Assembly: GCA_964521285.1 (NCBI GenBank)
Contig: CAZFQS010000015.1
Location: 1 to 64,000, forward strand
Reading direction: 5' to 3'
DNA: 64,000 nucleotides
Source of the DNA: G020354785 sp964521285
GTDB lineage: Bacteria > Bacteroidota > Bacteroidia > Bacteroidales > UBA10428
This document shows positions 1 through 8,956 of the stretch, in pieces (positions within the stretch are counted from its first letter, which is position 1; each line of letters opens with the position of its first letter). The notes beneath the pieces were generated by a model. The model ran no database searches. It was not told the DNA's origin and saw only the letters and a program-made list of their open reading frames with translations. A program made the translations under genes and the position numbers.

Positions 1-593
1 ACAAATGTTGAGTGAAGTGCACTAACAGACGGAAAATCCGGCAGTCTGGTCCATATACCGTTTTCAGTATTGTATTCCCAGAAATCATTTAATTGAATAT
101 AACTAACACCTTCCCATCGACGGCCACCTCCAAAATATCCTTTGCTCCCTATTGAAAATCCAAAGGCCTGTTGCCGGGGTTCACCAGGGAATGGTTCTAA
201 TTGAATCCATACATCCTCTATTATAAAATCTGGCTCATCCTTACTGTATGTAATTATTGAGTCTCTATCTATCGCATAAGCACGAACATAATACCATGCA
301 TGGGGCTCTATCCCTCTTAATGTACTTTCAAATTCTTCTACACCGGGGTATGTAAAAATTGTTCTGAAATCTTTTATTGTTGGATTTGGTTCTACGTCCC
401 AGCAGTGTCCGTATACAATAATGCTTTCACCTGCATCAATAATTCTGCCGGTTACCCATGCTTCAGTTACTGAATGTCTGATCTCAGATGATGTTTCAAT
501 AATGACTTGTTTTTTCAAAGGAAGCTTTTCACAGCTGAATAAAAAAATAAAAAATGCTAAAATGAATAAAAGTGAAACTCTGTTTGAATTCAT
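1..593 (-). CDS. Kelch-repeat lipoprotein, 3' end missing
   Basis: An open frame of 197 codons runs off the left edge, so only the N-terminal part is present. It begins MNSNRVSLLF and has a lipoprotein signal ending in the lipobox LFSC (Cys20), so it is probably anchored in the outer or inner membrane. Residues about 25-125 look like a fibronectin type III-like or Ig-like module (ITYSKDEPDF is near its end). From about residue 140 a Kelch blade begins: RQQAFGFSIGSKGYFGGG, then NDFWEYNTENGIWTRLPDFP, which match the GYxFGG and YDxxxxxWTxLPxFP signatures of galactose-oxidase-like propellers. Further blades presumably lie outside the window. The ligand is unknown. The family call is firm; the function is not. 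Confidence 0.8.
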   Translation of the reverse strand, partial: MNSNRVSLLFILAFFIFLFSCEKLPLKKQVIIETSSEIRHSVTEAWVTGRIIDAGESIIVYGHCWDVEPNPTIKDFRTIFTYPGVEEFESTLRGIEPHAWYYVRAYAIDRDSIITYSKDEPDFIIEDVWIQLEPFPGEPRQQAFGFSIGSKGYFGGGRRWEGVSYIQLNDFWEYNTENGIWTRLPDFPSVSALHSTF

Positions 594-735
594 TTTAAAG
601 ATATTTCTTACAAGATATTACTAAAAGTGTTGATTGTCAAGATTGAATGCTATTTTTTGATGTATGCCCGGGAAAATGTAATGAAAATATATAATTATAT
701 GATGTATTATAATGTTTGGAATACAACTATAAAAT

Positions 736-2634
736 TTATACTTTTTTATAACATCTTACCCAGTCAATCTCCATTGCAGCCGGAAGATTATTTCCTTTTA
801 TATCTTTATAAATACCTGAGCTGAGAATCAAATACATAGATTCCTGGGGTACTCCCTGCATTGAGGCTGCTACGTCAACTCCGTTTATTTTCCAGACCAG
901 TTTATTCTGAGACCATTCTAACGAATATATATAAAAATCTTTAGAAAATTTCGACAGCCCCAGCCTGGAAATTTTTTTTCGTATCCCCCTCTTTTCATTA
1001 ATATTGCCCCAGAAGCTACTCATAACCAGTCTATTTTCTGCTTTGGCAATATCAATGTGGGGTAAAACCTGGTTAGATAACATCCAGAATGAATGATTAA
1101 CAGGAAAACTTCTATTAAATCTTATCTTGGCTTCAAAAAGGCCGTATTTTTGTCTGAAACTATTTCCTGTACTTATTAGCCCGGATGTATAGTCAAAATC
1201 TTTTGTATAAAATCCAACTTGTGGATTCCATGCTTTTCCTCTGGCTTTTTCTTTCCTGGTCAATATCCTTAAAATACCATTATCAAATTCAAGGTTTTCA
1301 CCATCAGTGAAGAAATGTTTCTCATGAGCAAATGAATAACTTTCCTTTAATATGGCATCTCCCCAGTAATATTTTGTCATCCATTTTTCACGATCAAGCT
1401 TTCCGTTTGAAAAATCTTCCTCAAAGGTTACCTTCCAGCTTTTAAGTTCATCAAACTTTGTTGAATCCTTAAGTTCAAAATACCAGACTATTTTTTCCGA
1501 ATTCTTTAATTCTATATATTTCTGTTCCAATTTGTACTCCTCAGATAATTCCAGCTTTTTTGCAGGTGGTAGCAGCATATACTCCTTTACCTCCCTGAAT
1601 TTATCAGACTGGATAACTTTTTCAAGTTCTTCTATTTGCTTAATTCTTTCTGACCCATCCAGATTAATATAATTTGCATATAACCTGGACGCCTTGAATC
1701 TGAAATTGTCTTTAAATCTCTTTGAATTCTTTAAGGCTTTATATTCTTCAAGTTTTCTATATTCATTTGTGTCTTGAAACTTCTGACTTTCTATTCTGTT
1801 TTTCTCATTTTTAAATTCTTGTGAGTTTATATATTTTTCAAGCTCAATGTAAGCTTCCAGTTCCTGAGAATCATGAAGTTCATTATAATCAATCAGTATA
1901 GGAAGTTTTACGAGTTTGAAATAATTTCTAAATTCCTTAGATTTCTTTAATCCCTCGTATTGCTGCAGCTTCTGGTATTCTTCAGTAAATTTGAAGTCAC
2001 TTTTCTTTTTGGACCGGCGTGCAGATAAAAATTCACCTGACTTAATAAAGTCTCTTAGCTCTTCGAAATCCTTAAGTCTTTTTGATTTATAAAGGCTTTT
2101 AAAATCTGAATATCCCTTTAAATTTATGAATTTAAAATAATTCTTAATTTTTGGTGATCTTTTTTGCTCCAGATATTGCCGAAGTGTATTATATAATTCT
2201 GAACTTTCAAATTTCTTTTTTGGGGATAAAGCCATATAATCTTTCACCTTATTAAATTCAGGTGATTTTATAAATTCTTCAAGCTCATTATATCTCTTTA
2301 GTTCATCTGACTGTTCAAAAGTACGTAACTCCTTAAGTTCATCTGATTCCTTTATCCTGTAATAATTTTTTATATCCTTCTCCTTTTTGCGTTTCAAATA
2401 TTCCTGCTCTTTTCTGTATTCCTCAGTATTCTTAAATTTCTGAGCCATAATTTCTTTTTTCCGTTGTGCAAATTCATGAGATGTCACCTCATTTTCTAAT
2501 TTTATGAATTCAGAAAGTTCTTTGGATTTAGAGAATTCTAAAAATGCTTCATATTCCCTTTGCAGAGCTGCTCTTTTTGCTTCAGTTTCTGATGTATTGG
2601 GAATTAAGCCAAGTAAAGCCTTAAAACTTACCAT
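736..2634 (-). CDS. Repeat-containing GH16-like protein, probable pseudoenzyme
   Basis: A 632-residue protein in two parts. Residues about 24-400 are very rich in Lys and Glu and contain five tandem units of about 75 residues (approximately 24-109, 110-184, 185-256, 257-328, 329-400). Each has a YxELExFIxSxEF-type start, a central (S/T)EEYxxxxxYxxLK segment and a final FRNYFKL-type segment. Residues 400-632 form a GH16 (laminarinase/concanavalin-like) domain: FEEDFSNGKLDREKW at its start, YGLFEAKIRF at 497-506, SFWMLS at 515-520. The GH16 active-site motif ExDxxE reads HIDIAKAE at 526-533: the nucleophile Glu is His526 and the acid/base Glu is Ala or Lys, so hydrolase activity is unlikely. 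No signal peptide is visible. I infer a structural or carbohydrate-binding role, possibly intracellular. Confidence 0.7.
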   Translation of the reverse strand: MVSFKALLGLIPNTSETEAKRAALQREYEAFLEFSKSKELSEFIKLENEVTSHEFAQRKKEIMAQKFKNTEEYRKEQEYLKRKKEKDIKNYYRIKESDELKELRTFEQSDELKRYNELEEFIKSPEFNKVKDYMALSPKKKFESSELYNTLRQYLEQKRSPKIKNYFKFINLKGYSDFKSLYKSKRLKDFEELRDFIKSGEFLSARRSKKKSDFKFTEEYQKLQQYEGLKKSKEFRNYFKLVKLPILIDYNELHDSQELEAYIELEKYINSQEFKNEKNRIESQKFQDTNEYRKLEEYKALKNSKRFKDNFRFKASRLYANYINLDGSERIKQIEELEKVIQSDKFREVKEYMLLPPAKKLELSEEYKLEQKYIELKNSEKIVWYFELKDSTKFDELKSWKVTFEEDFSNGKLDREKWMTKYYWGDAILKESYSFAHEKHFFTDGENLEFDNGILRILTRKEKARGKAWNPQVGFYTKDFDYTSGLISTGNSFRQKYGLFEAKIRFNRSFPVNHSFWMLSNQVLPHIDIAKAENRLVMSSFWGNINEKRGIRKKISRLGLSKFSKDFYIYSLEWSQNKLVWKINGVDVAASMQGVPQESMYLILSSGIYKDIKGNNLPAAMEIDWVRCYKKV

Positions 2635-2716
2635 TGCCGATAATTTAATATTTAGTCACTGATTATAAAACTTAAAATAATCAAAAATTATTGTATATTA
2701 ATACTTTTTGCGAGTT

Positions 2717-2724
2717 CAAAGATA
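2717..2724 (-). promoter_or_regulatory. Putative Bacteroidota -7 promoter element
   Basis: On the minus strand this reads TATCTTTG, a match to the TAnnTTTG element of Bacteroidota primary-sigma promoters, 83 bases upstream of the GH16-like gene. The same octamer precedes the bactofilin gene and the small DUF5989 gene in this window. I see no clear -33 TTTG element at the usual distance, so the call rests on the one box and its position. Confidence 0.4.
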
Positions 2725-2877
2725 TAAAAAATGAATATAACTTATAAAAGTATAAATATTCATACTTTAATTAATAATGTAATCCGTAAAATTTCAAATA
2801 TTAATATTCCTATTCCTGTATTAAAATTTTAAAGCAATTAATGTCATCAAATATCATGTTAAACAAATACTTATAGT

Positions 2878-3582
2878 CTATAGGTTTGCTATACCTATAG
2901 TTAGTGTGATCCCTACGACATTATTTTTAATTTTTGCAGCATTTTCAAATTCTTCTTCCATGTCGTTCATAGAACTTGTATAATAAAAAGCTGTCATGCC
3001 AACTGGTAAGAATCCTCCAATCATCACATTTGCCCCGGCTTTTAATTCAAAACCAACTCCTAATTTTGAATTATACGTATCAGTATCAACCGTATTATCC
3101 CAGGTATCAAGATAACGGACAGTTGAACTGCCTGTAACTGAAGCAGAAGCATAGACCATTTTAGGAATAGCGTAGACAGTAAGTCCCCCTCCAAAATTCC
3201 ACATGCATACTGTGTAAGGTGCTTCTGTTTCAGTATTAACATTAGTTGGATTTGTAATAACATTGGCACCTACTAATGCATGAATAAATGCATTATCTGT
3301 TATACCGATTCCTATTTGAAACTCAACCGGCAAAGTAAATCCTTCCACCTCTTCAGTACTACCAACGCTTGTTATACCGTATGCAGCACCAATTTCAAAC
3401 CTTGCAAAATACTTGATTGATTCTGCGGTTGAGCTACTGCGTTCTGTTTCGGGTGGTGGGACTACTTTCTGCTGTGAATAGGTATTATTTATAAAACAGA
3501 TGATAATACTGGTTAGAATTATAAAACGTATAAGCATTAATATTTGAAATTTTGTATTTAAGACCTGTTGATAAACATTCAC
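2878..3582 (-). CDS. Outer-membrane beta-barrel protein
   Basis: A 234-residue protein with an N-terminal signal peptide and a body of alternating hydrophobic strands rich in Gly, Thr and aromatic residues (for example FEIGAAYGITSVG, WNFGGGLTVYAIPKMVYASASV), ending in a strand-like GITLTIGIANL. This is the pattern of a small 8-strand outer-membrane barrel. The frame opens at 3582, but an internal ATG at 3537 gives a cleaner signal peptide (MLIRFIILTSIIICFINNTYSQ minus its last residues), so the shorter form of 219 residues is quite possible. It is divergent from the caspase-like gene across 89 bases. No specific family or function is recognised. Confidence 0.65.
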   Translation of the reverse strand: MNVYQQVLNTKFQILMLIRFIILTSIIICFINNTYSQQKVVPPPETERSSSTAESIKYFARFEIGAAYGITSVGSTEEVEGFTLPVEFQIGIGITDNAFIHALVGANVITNPTNVNTETEAPYTVCMWNFGGGLTVYAIPKMVYASASVTGSSTVRYLDTWDNTVDTDTYNSKLGVGFELKAGANVMIGGFLPVGMTAFYYTSSMNDMEEEFENAAKIKNNVVGITLTIGIANL

Positions 3583-3671
3583 TAATCTGTAAAAATTGAT
3601 CTATTGTGAAATATTCAAAAAAAATAAAATTAAATTTACATTAAATTATACATTAATTTACACTTAACAAA

Positions 3672-5075
3672 ATGTATTTATTTACCAGACTGTTAATACT
3701 AGCTATAGTCATTATTCAATTATCCCAAAAAACAGGTCACTCACAAATAAGACAGCCTCAAAACTATAACAGATTTGCGCTTGTTATTGGAAATAGCGAT
3801 TATACTACAGGTCCGTTAAAAAACCCGGTAAATGATGCTTATGCTATGGCTCTTACACTTCAGAGATTAGGTTTTGATGTTTTGATTCGCGTTGATGTAA
3901 AAACCAAAGACGAAATGAAAAGGGTAATACGTGAATTTGGATTCAAACTTAAACAAGGAGGTACCGGAATATTTTATTTTGCAGGGCATGGTCTCCAGGT
4001 TAAAGGTTTTAACTATCTGATTCCGGTGCGTGCCGAAATATATTCGGAAGAAGAAGTAGAATATGAGGGTGTGGATGTAGGTTTCGTGCTTGCTCAGATG
4101 GAAAGTGCACAAAATCAAATGAATATAGTAATACTTGATGCCTGCAGAAATAATCCATATGCACGAAGCTACCGATCTACAACCAGTGGATTAGCTTCTA
4201 TAAATGCTCCAACAGGCTCAATAATAGCTTATGCCACTGCTCCGGGTTCAACTGCCATGGACGGAATAGGCAAAAACGGACTTTATACAAGCGTACTATT
4301 GAAGCAAATAACACAGGAAGGTTTAAAAATTGAAGAAGTCTTCAAAAAGGTAAGGGCAGAAGTATTAGCCGGAAGCGGGGGAAGACAGGTACCATGGGAA
4401 TCTTCTTCACTGATAGGGGACTTTTATTTCATGCCTCCGGACATAAATATGACCGAATTATCTGCTCAATCCACCTCTGAAGTCTCAGCACAGATTCCAG
4501 TAGATGAATTACAAAAAAATCCGGAACTAAGAAATAATAATATTACTGCATATGAGGAAGAACAAGAAATACCATCTTTTGATAAATATTTGGAAGAAAC
4601 TGATAAACTTTTTTCCCCTGTAACCGGGGAATCCAAAATACAGGGTGAATCAGACCTTACTATAAAATGGAAAGGGACTCAGGATGTATATTGGCTGTTA
4701 GTCAATGGTAAAGACATAAGTAAGGAAACTACCAATGTATGGGCTGAGAATGGTAAAGACCTTGAAGTCTATCATCCAAATACACAAAGAACATTTATTT
4801 TGGAAGATTATTACAATAATTGTGATAATCAGTTCAGACCGGCAAAAATTAAATCAGGTTCAGGCCTGGTCAAAATGCCCCCGCTATGGAAAGCAACTCC
4901 TGAGAATGGATACTGGCTTTATATAGATGGTAATGATATCAGCAAGGAAACTACTTATAAGTGGGCAGGAAACGACCTTAGAGTTTACCATAAAAAAACC
5001 AACACTACCTATCTTTTAAGGGATTTTAATAACAACCAGGATAACACTATAAGGTCTGCCGAGATAATTAAATAA
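3672..5075 (+). CDS. Caspase-fold (C14) peptidase with two C-terminal repeats
   Basis: A 467-residue exported protein. Residues 1-24 are a signal peptide. Residues about 34-255 are a caspase-like (peptidase C14, metacaspase-type) domain: RFALVIGNSDY at 34-44, the catalytic His106 in FYFAGHG, and the catalytic Cys158 in ILDACRNNPY, both intact. A linker (260-325) leads to two related units of about 60 residues at about 336-397 and 409-466. Both contain YWLxxxGxDISKETTxxWA, then a VYHxxTxxTxxLxDxxNNxDN segment and a final R(P/S)AxI. This architecture suggests a secreted or periplasmic cysteine protease with substrate-recognition modules. The target is unknown. No defence genes lie nearby, so an abortive-infection role has no contextual support. 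It converges on the 5116-6348 gene. Confidence 0.8.
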   Translation: MYLFTRLLILAIVIIQLSQKTGHSQIRQPQNYNRFALVIGNSDYTTGPLKNPVNDAYAMALTLQRLGFDVLIRVDVKTKDEMKRVIREFGFKLKQGGTGIFYFAGHGLQVKGFNYLIPVRAEIYSEEEVEYEGVDVGFVLAQMESAQNQMNIVILDACRNNPYARSYRSTTSGLASINAPTGSIIAYATAPGSTAMDGIGKNGLYTSVLLKQITQEGLKIEEVFKKVRAEVLAGSGGRQVPWESSSLIGDFYFMPPDINMTELSAQSTSEVSAQIPVDELQKNPELRNNNITAYEEEQEIPSFDKYLEETDKLFSPVTGESKIQGESDLTIKWKGTQDVYWLLVNGKDISKETTNVWAENGKDLEVYHPNTQRTFILEDYYNNCDNQFRPAKIKSGSGLVKMPPLWKATPENGYWLYIDGNDISKETTYKWAGNDLRVYHKKTNTTYLLRDFNNNQDNTIRSAEIIK

Positions 5076-5115
5076 GTTATTGGTAATTATTACAGATAAA
5101 TCTTGTGAAATTCAT

Positions 5116-6348
5116 TTAATAAACCTTAAATCCTCCAAAATTTCCGGTACCAATAGGACTTGGAACAGCAAGTTTATTGTAAATTACAATTTCGATTTCA
5201 TCTCCTGCATTTAAATACTTCATAAACGGAATTCTGTAGGTCTGCGTTGCAGTAGTGCCAACGAATGTTTCGGCCAGCGAACCATTTAAATAAAAAAGGA
5301 TACTTTGCGATTCATCAGCCTGATAAACAATATTAAATGAGTATAATCCGTTTAACAATGCAGTGAATCGTCCATTTAATGGATTATAAGGGGATCCCTC
5401 ATTAATCTTTACATCATCAAACTTAAGTTTATAATATTCACCATTCAAAGCATCCTCAGATATTGTCCTGTTTGCATAAAAATAAATACTCTGCGGATTC
5501 TTTAATTCTGAAATATTAATTGCATTTCCTCCTGAAATTCTTATAGAGTCTTCCTCAAGTGCTAATATTTGACCATCAGTATTATCATAAAACTTCTCAA
5601 GACTTATATTATTACCCCCTGATATACCAATACTATCTGCATTTAAAAATAGTGTCTGGTTATCAGTATTATCAAGATATGGAGTCAAGCTAATAGGATT
5701 TGCATCAGTATTTTTTGTAATTAACAGAACATTATTGTTTAACGCTAAATCCTGAATTTCATTTTCAGGCTCATAGTCTATTGGTAATGAGCTTTGCTCA
5801 GATCCGTCAGGATTCATAAGAAGTATTTCATTATCTTCTGTATTTATCGAAAGAGTTTGAATTTCATTGGTCGGATCCTTATCACGATCATCAGGATCTC
5901 CAATTCCTCCACCGCTACCGCTGGCAGCATATTCTGCATAAATTGCATAGGGCACCGAAAAGAACTGGGCTGTCCCCATATCCAGATATTCATCGCTTTC
6001 CTGAAACTTAATTGCAACTTTAAGATAGTGTGGTAATAATCCCCATTTTAACTCTGAAAATTCATCTTTTTCGCCCCCTTCACGGGTTCCCTGACCAATA
6101 ACCAGATTAAATAATCCGAACCTGTTTGTTGTCACCGAGTGATTTTCAATCCATTCAACCTGTCCGCCCGGACTACCTGAAATAATTGATACCCGCACAG
6201 AGATATTTTGATTAGTCAACTCCTCACCTGTAAAATCACGTGCAACGGCCTGGTAATTTATGCCTTGAGGCACCTCCTGGGAAAATGTATTGCAGACAGC
6301 CAGAGCAAAAATTAATAAGAATGTGTGTATATATATAAATAACTTCAT
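5116..6348 (-). CDS. Secreted protein with C1q/TNF-like C-terminal domain
   Basis: A 410-residue protein with a signal peptide ending near CNTFSQ. Residues about 25-150 match a domain frequent in Bacteroidota surface proteins (QGINYQAVARDFTGEEL, then FFSVPYAIYAEYA), often found ahead of tail-fibre-like or collagen-like segments. A Gly/Asp linker (GDPDDRDKDPTNEIQTL) is followed by repeated units of the form DNTDxQxLxLxxDSIxISGGNxIxI, which probably fold as a beta-solenoid stalk. The last 130 residues look like a C1q/TNF-type jelly roll (NGRFTALLNGLYSFNIVYQA). No T9SS tail is visible, but the upstream gene, 53 bases away on the same strand, has one. An adhesin or binding role is inferred only. 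Confidence 0.65.
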   Translation of the reverse strand: MKLFIYIHTFLLIFALAVCNTFSQEVPQGINYQAVARDFTGEELTNQNISVRVSIISGSPGGQVEWIENHSVTTNRFGLFNLVIGQGTREGGEKDEFSELKWGLLPHYLKVAIKFQESDEYLDMGTAQFFSVPYAIYAEYAASGSGGGIGDPDDRDKDPTNEIQTLSINTEDNEILLMNPDGSEQSSLPIDYEPENEIQDLALNNNVLLITKNTDANPISLTPYLDNTDNQTLFLNADSIGISGGNNISLEKFYDNTDGQILALEEDSIRISGGNAINISELKNPQSIYFYANRTISEDALNGEYYKLKFDDVKINEGSPYNPLNGRFTALLNGLYSFNIVYQADESQSILFYLNGSLAETFVGTTATQTYRIPFMKYLNAGDEIEIVIYNKLAVPSPIGTGNFGGFKVY

Positions 6349-6401
6349 ATTCCTTGAAACTTAAGTTCAAACTCCATTTAACCATCTCGCCTTAAGCAAG
6401 A

Positions 6402-6899
6402 CTATAGTTTTATTATCTTTCCGGTTTTTAATAAATTATTACTTTTAGAATAAATAAAAATCAAATAAATCCCTTGTGGGAAACGAGAAAAATCAACTTC
6501 CATTTTATATCCTTCAAAGGCTCCGGAAATATTGTGTTCTTCAATGAAAATTCCTACTATTGAATATAATTCGACTTTATATTCTGTTAATTCCGTATAA
6601 TTAAATACAACTAACAAATTATCCAAAACAGGATTAGGGAAAAAATCAACTGAATTACTGGAATACTTAAACCTGGTAGTTTTTAAACCTGGTTGCTGAA
6701 ATCCCTGGGTTACATAATAGTAATTGGTGTTATCATTAAAGGTTTCGATAACTGCCTCGCCAACAGTTAATTGTACAATTTCAAAATTATTATCATAGGA
6801 ATTGCCTAATGAGGCTACTACTGAATGAGAAATAAACTGACAATTTGCTGAACCTGCCAATAATATGAAAAATATAATGATTTGACACCAGCGTTCCAT
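6402..6899 (-). CDS. Small T9SS-targeted protein (type A sorting domain)
   Basis: A 165-residue protein with a signal peptide (MERWCQIIIFFILLAGSANC). Its last 80 residues are a type IX secretion C-terminal domain: FFPNPVLDNLLVVF, then VELYSIVGIF, FPQGIYLIFI and a closing LLKTGKIIKL. Proteins with this tail are exported across the outer membrane by the Por machinery and usually attached to the cell surface. The N-terminal portion (about 20-80: VQLTVGEAVIETF and YYYVTQGFQQP) is the short segment that usually precedes such tails, so there is almost no passenger domain. It is the first gene of a probable two-gene leftward operon with the C1q-like protein. Confidence 0.8.
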   Translation of the reverse strand: MERWCQIIIFFILLAGSANCQFISHSVVASLGNSYDNNFEIVQLTVGEAVIETFNDNTNYYYVTQGFQQPGLKTTRFKYSSNSVDFFPNPVLDNLLVVFNYTELTEYKVELYSIVGIFIEEHNISGAFEGYKMEVDFSRFPQGIYLIFIYSKSNNLLKTGKIIKL

Positions 6900-6966
6900 T
6901 TTTGTAAACTTAATTGTCCCGCAATACCCTTACTATTATAAGCAAAGCATTGCCAAATTAAAGCAT

Positions 6967-6974
6967 CAAAGTTA
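6967..6974 (-). promoter_or_regulatory. Possible Bacteroidota -7 promoter element
   Basis: Minus-strand TAACTTTG fits TAnnTTTG and lies 68 bases upstream of the T9SS protein gene at 6899. In DNA this AT-rich the octamer can arise by chance and no -33 element is evident, so this is tentative. Confidence 0.3.
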
Positions 6975-7153
6975 GCAATTTAAAGATTATTTATTAACAA
7001 TAATTAAGAAATATCAACATATTTGGCTCATAAACTTATATTAATAAGCATTTTAAAGCACTTAAGAATCAAGTATATTTCCGGCAATAAATGAATACAT
7101 TAGTCTGATTAATAATGATTTAGGAAGAGCACCTATTTATAAAGTATTTTTAG

Positions 7154-8140
7154 CTAACTTGGGAGTAAAGCAATAGCTATATCCGCTATTTCATTTTCAT
7201 TTATATCAATCATACATTTAAAGTGTTTTTTGGGACATTTTTTATATCCGAGTTTAGAGCAGGGGCGGCATGATAATCCATGAACCTCAATAATCCGGGA
7301 TTCTCTGTCAGGTAAATAAGGATACATACCGAACTCAGGTACAGTATTTCCCCAGATAGAAATGATTTTCTTCTTAAATGCAGCAGCTATATGCATTAGA
7401 CCAGTATCATGTGAAATCACTAATTTCGCCTCTTTGACAATTGAAGCTGACTGATTGATCGACAGTTTGCCACAATAATTAATAACTTTGTTACTGGCTG
7501 AATTTTTTATTGTCTCAGCTTTCTCAAAATCCTCTTTTCCCCCCAGCAATACTACCGGATAATTAATTTTATTACATAAGGAAATAATCTTATCAATAGG
7601 CAACTGCTTTGTAAAATGTCTTGAACCAATTGCAAATGCTATATATCCATCATCCATTTCTGCACCAGATTTATTAATATCGATTACATCACTTTTACTT
7701 ATAAAATAATCCAATCCCTTACCATCGTTTCTTACATCAAAAGCTTCAACTGATTTAAAATACCTGTCAACAATATGTATATCAGGGAGTCTGTTAATTT
7801 TAAAGTTTACGAGTAACCATTTTTTAAAATTAAGTTTGTTAAATGTGAAGGTAAGTATTCTTAACTGTGTTTTAAGTTCGAGTGTTCTCAGATTTTTATG
7901 TAAATCAATAATATAATGATAATGCTCTTTTCTTAATCTTTTTACCAGTTTATTAAAACTACTGTCAAGTGAATATATTTTATCTATATATGGATTGTCC
8001 TTGATTATGGATTTATATTGCTCTTTAACCAGGTAATGGACCACGGCATCTTCCACCTGTGTCTTTAAACAACGCACAACAGGTGTTGTTAGAACAATAT
8101 CTCCGATTGAACTGAATCTTACAACAAGAAATTTTACCAC
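7154..8140 (-). CDS. Family 9 glycosyltransferase (heptosyltransferase-like)
   Basis: A 328-residue cytoplasmic enzyme of the GT9 family, which transfers ADP-heptose or a related sugar to the lipopolysaccharide core. The N-terminal Rossmann half starts KFLVVRFSSIGDIVLTTPVV, the standard acceptor-side signature. The C-terminal half has YIAFAIGSRHFTKQLP, VVLLGGKEDFEKAE and ISHDTGLMHIAAAF, which form the nucleotide-sugar site. Near the end there is a Cys cluster, GLSCRPCSKLGYKKCPKKHF, common in Bacteroidota members. It lies 56 bases downstream of the hydrolase gene on the same strand and may share a transcript that begins at atpD. The exact sugar and acceptor cannot be told from sequence. Confidence 0.85.
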   Translation of the reverse strand: MVKFLVVRFSSIGDIVLTTPVVRCLKTQVEDAVVHYLVKEQYKSIIKDNPYIDKIYSLDSSFNKLVKRLRKEHYHYIIDLHKNLRTLELKTQLRILTFTFNKLNFKKWLLVNFKINRLPDIHIVDRYFKSVEAFDVRNDGKGLDYFISKSDVIDINKSGAEMDDGYIAFAIGSRHFTKQLPIDKIISLCNKINYPVVLLGGKEDFEKAETIKNSASNKVINYCGKLSINQSASIVKEAKLVISHDTGLMHIAAAFKKKIISIWGNTVPEFGMYPYLPDRESRIIEVHGLSCRPCSKLGYKKCPKKHFKCMIDINENEIADIAIALLPS

Positions 8141-8196
8141 TATCCTGAATTTAAGATGTCTAAGATAAATAAATGAATAACAAAGGGCTCCCTGCT

Positions 8197-8922
8197 TTAT
8201 TTAATTTTTCTGAAAAACATTAATAACTCCAGCCAGCATTCCTTGCTGGCCTTATTTGATTCCCATAATATTTTTGCCCCGTGAGAATCATTACCCTCTT
8301 TGTGTTTGTATATTGTTAATATGTTCTCGGGAGCAAAATCCAACATTTCTAAAATGTATGAATACTCATTCTCTGATGAGGACACAAACAAAGGTTTATC
8401 AAAATCTTTTAAAGTACTTTTAACAGATATTTCAGGTTCGAAATACTCACCCGGACTAAATGCAACAACTGCATTTACGTTTTCGTTATTTTTACCAACT
8501 ATCATACACAAGGATGCAGAGTAGGAACTTCCAAAAAGTATGACCGGGATATTATTATAATTCCTGGTATATTCAATAGCAGCAAGTATATCTTTTCTGG
8601 AATCTATAAGTCTGCATGACATATTTTTATCCTGTAGCCTGGAAGCTGTCTCATTTTTAATATAATTTACTTTCCCGCCTGATCGCAAATCAACTGCAAG
8701 ACAATTGTAATCCAAATTCAGTAATTTATCGGCTATTCCTGCATATTCTCCTCTGCTATAACCGCTTTGATGAAATAATAAAATAAAAGGATAGTTATAA
8801 TTATTTAGATAAAGATCTGCTGTAATTCTTAAGCTGTCTGATGCAATAAAAGTTACTTTATGCTGGCAAAATCCATAAATATTCAGGATAAATAAGAAAT
8901 AGAAAACAATCCAATACCTCAT
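8197..8922 (-). CDS. Exported alpha/beta hydrolase
   Basis: A 241-residue protein with a signal peptide (cleavage near IYGFCQ) and an alpha/beta-hydrolase fold resembling dienelactone-hydrolase-type esterases. The oxyanion segment is LLFHQSGYSRGEY, the nucleophile elbow is VILFGSSYSAS (G-x-S-x-S instead of the usual G-x-S-x-G), and the likely catalytic His is in GNDSHGAKILW near residue 212. An acidic residue in FVSSSENEYSY would complete the triad. The protein is probably periplasmic. It sits between atpC (34 bases upstream) and the GT9 gene, so it may be co-transcribed with both, though no functional link to ATP synthesis is apparent. The substrate is unknown. Confidence 0.7.
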   Translation of the reverse strand: MRYWIVFYFLFILNIYGFCQHKVTFIASDSLRITADLYLNNYNYPFILLFHQSGYSRGEYAGIADKLLNLDYNCLAVDLRSGGKVNYIKNETASRLQDKNMSCRLIDSRKDILAAIEYTRNYNNIPVILFGSSYSASLCMIVGKNNENVNAVVAFSPGEYFEPEISVKSTLKDFDKPLFVSSSENEYSYILEMLDFAPENILTIYKHKEGNDSHGAKILWESNKASKECWLELLMFFRKIK

Positions 8923-8956
8923 TAAAAAATGCTTTGAGAAAAAATCTTAATATATA

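Noticed and set aside
421..824. Two short open frames on the plus strand at the left edge
   Set aside because: They lie opposite the start of the Kelch lipoprotein and the end of the GH16-like gene, have no family resemblance and an odd composition. They are chance frames.
3672..5075. The caspase-like gene as part of an anti-phage system
   Set aside because: It has a signal peptide and no partner such as a nucleotide sensor, gasdermin or reverse transcriptase within reach. The neighbours are surface proteins.
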